From positions 10,736,131-10,800,130 of the forward strand of contig OZ059894.1 in the NCBI GenBank assembly GCA_964057225.1: a stretch of 64,000 bases of DNA, in the 5' to 3' direction. The translations under genes and the position numbers were made by a program. This document shows positions 63,811-64,000 of the stretch, one piece after another. The DNA is from Auanema rhodensis. Taxonomy: Eukaryota; Nematoda; Chromadorea; Rhabditida; Rhabditidae. The notes below the pieces were generated by a model, which saw only the letters and a list, made by a program, of their open reading frames with translations, did no database searches and was not told the DNA's origin. Positions within the stretch are counted from its first letter, which is position 1; the number at the start of each line of letters is the position of its first letter.

Positions 63811-64000
63811 AATACTAAAATTGTATTTTTGTTTGTAGAATACGTCTTCTGATTGTCTTTTTCAACAAAAAAAAAGAGATTTACCTACTTTATCGTTTCG
63901 AGTGTGATATATTAATATCATTGTTAAGCTTCAATTTTTTCATGCTTCAAAGGAATCCTAAACGTTCATCTCGTCTGCTACATTGTTATAAAAGTTTGCT
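63811..64000. other. 3' flank, nothing recognised
   Basis: AT-rich sequence after the last gene, to the window end. Confidence 0.5.

Overview
The window is eukaryotic, AT-rich and most probably from a nematode. Coding exons are short. Most introns are only about 43-55 nt, with GTAAGT-like donors and TTTCAG-like acceptors. Several start codons lie a few bases downstream of an unpaired acceptor, as expected for spliced-leader trans-splicing. The protein set fits: secreted Cys-rich proteins, a Q/N-rich secreted protein, a pepsin-like protease and mariner transposons. I cannot name the species. All exon models were built by eye from splice signals and reading phase; nothing was aligned to a database.

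Layout. 1434-2341 (minus): secreted Cys-rich protein. 7648-29696 (plus): an alsin (ALS2)-like Rab/Rho exchange-factor gene with 20 recognisable exons. Exons 1-18 lie at 7.6-11.3 kb and the last two, completing the VPS9 domain, at 29.4-29.7 kb. The ~18.1 kb intron between them holds an antisense nested gene (13959-16305) and a long microsatellite-rich stretch. Just past the alsin stop codon begins a purine-rich tandem-repeat domain (29.8-48.35 kb). It is interrupted at 30.68-33.35 kb by two adjacent mariner-type transposons: one badly broken, one nearly intact with a single nonsense codon. The main array consists of ~180 and ~300 bp monomers arranged in higher-order tandem duplications of about 482, 709, 2058 and 2201 bp.

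From 48.7 kb to the end the window is gene-dense: a small secreted Cys-rich peptide (minus), a 139-aa one-pass membrane protein (minus), a CNRIP1-family protein (plus), a secreted Q/N-rich repeat protein (plus), L-threonine 3-dehydrogenase (minus), a pepsin-like aspartyl protease with altered catalytic motifs (plus) and a four-pass membrane protein with a PPPY tail (plus).

The genes do not form a pathway and I see no operon. The most unusual objects are the higher-order repeat array, the giant nested-gene intron of the alsin gene, and the aspartyl protease carrying Asp-Thr-Ala in place of Asp-Thr-Gly in both lobes.
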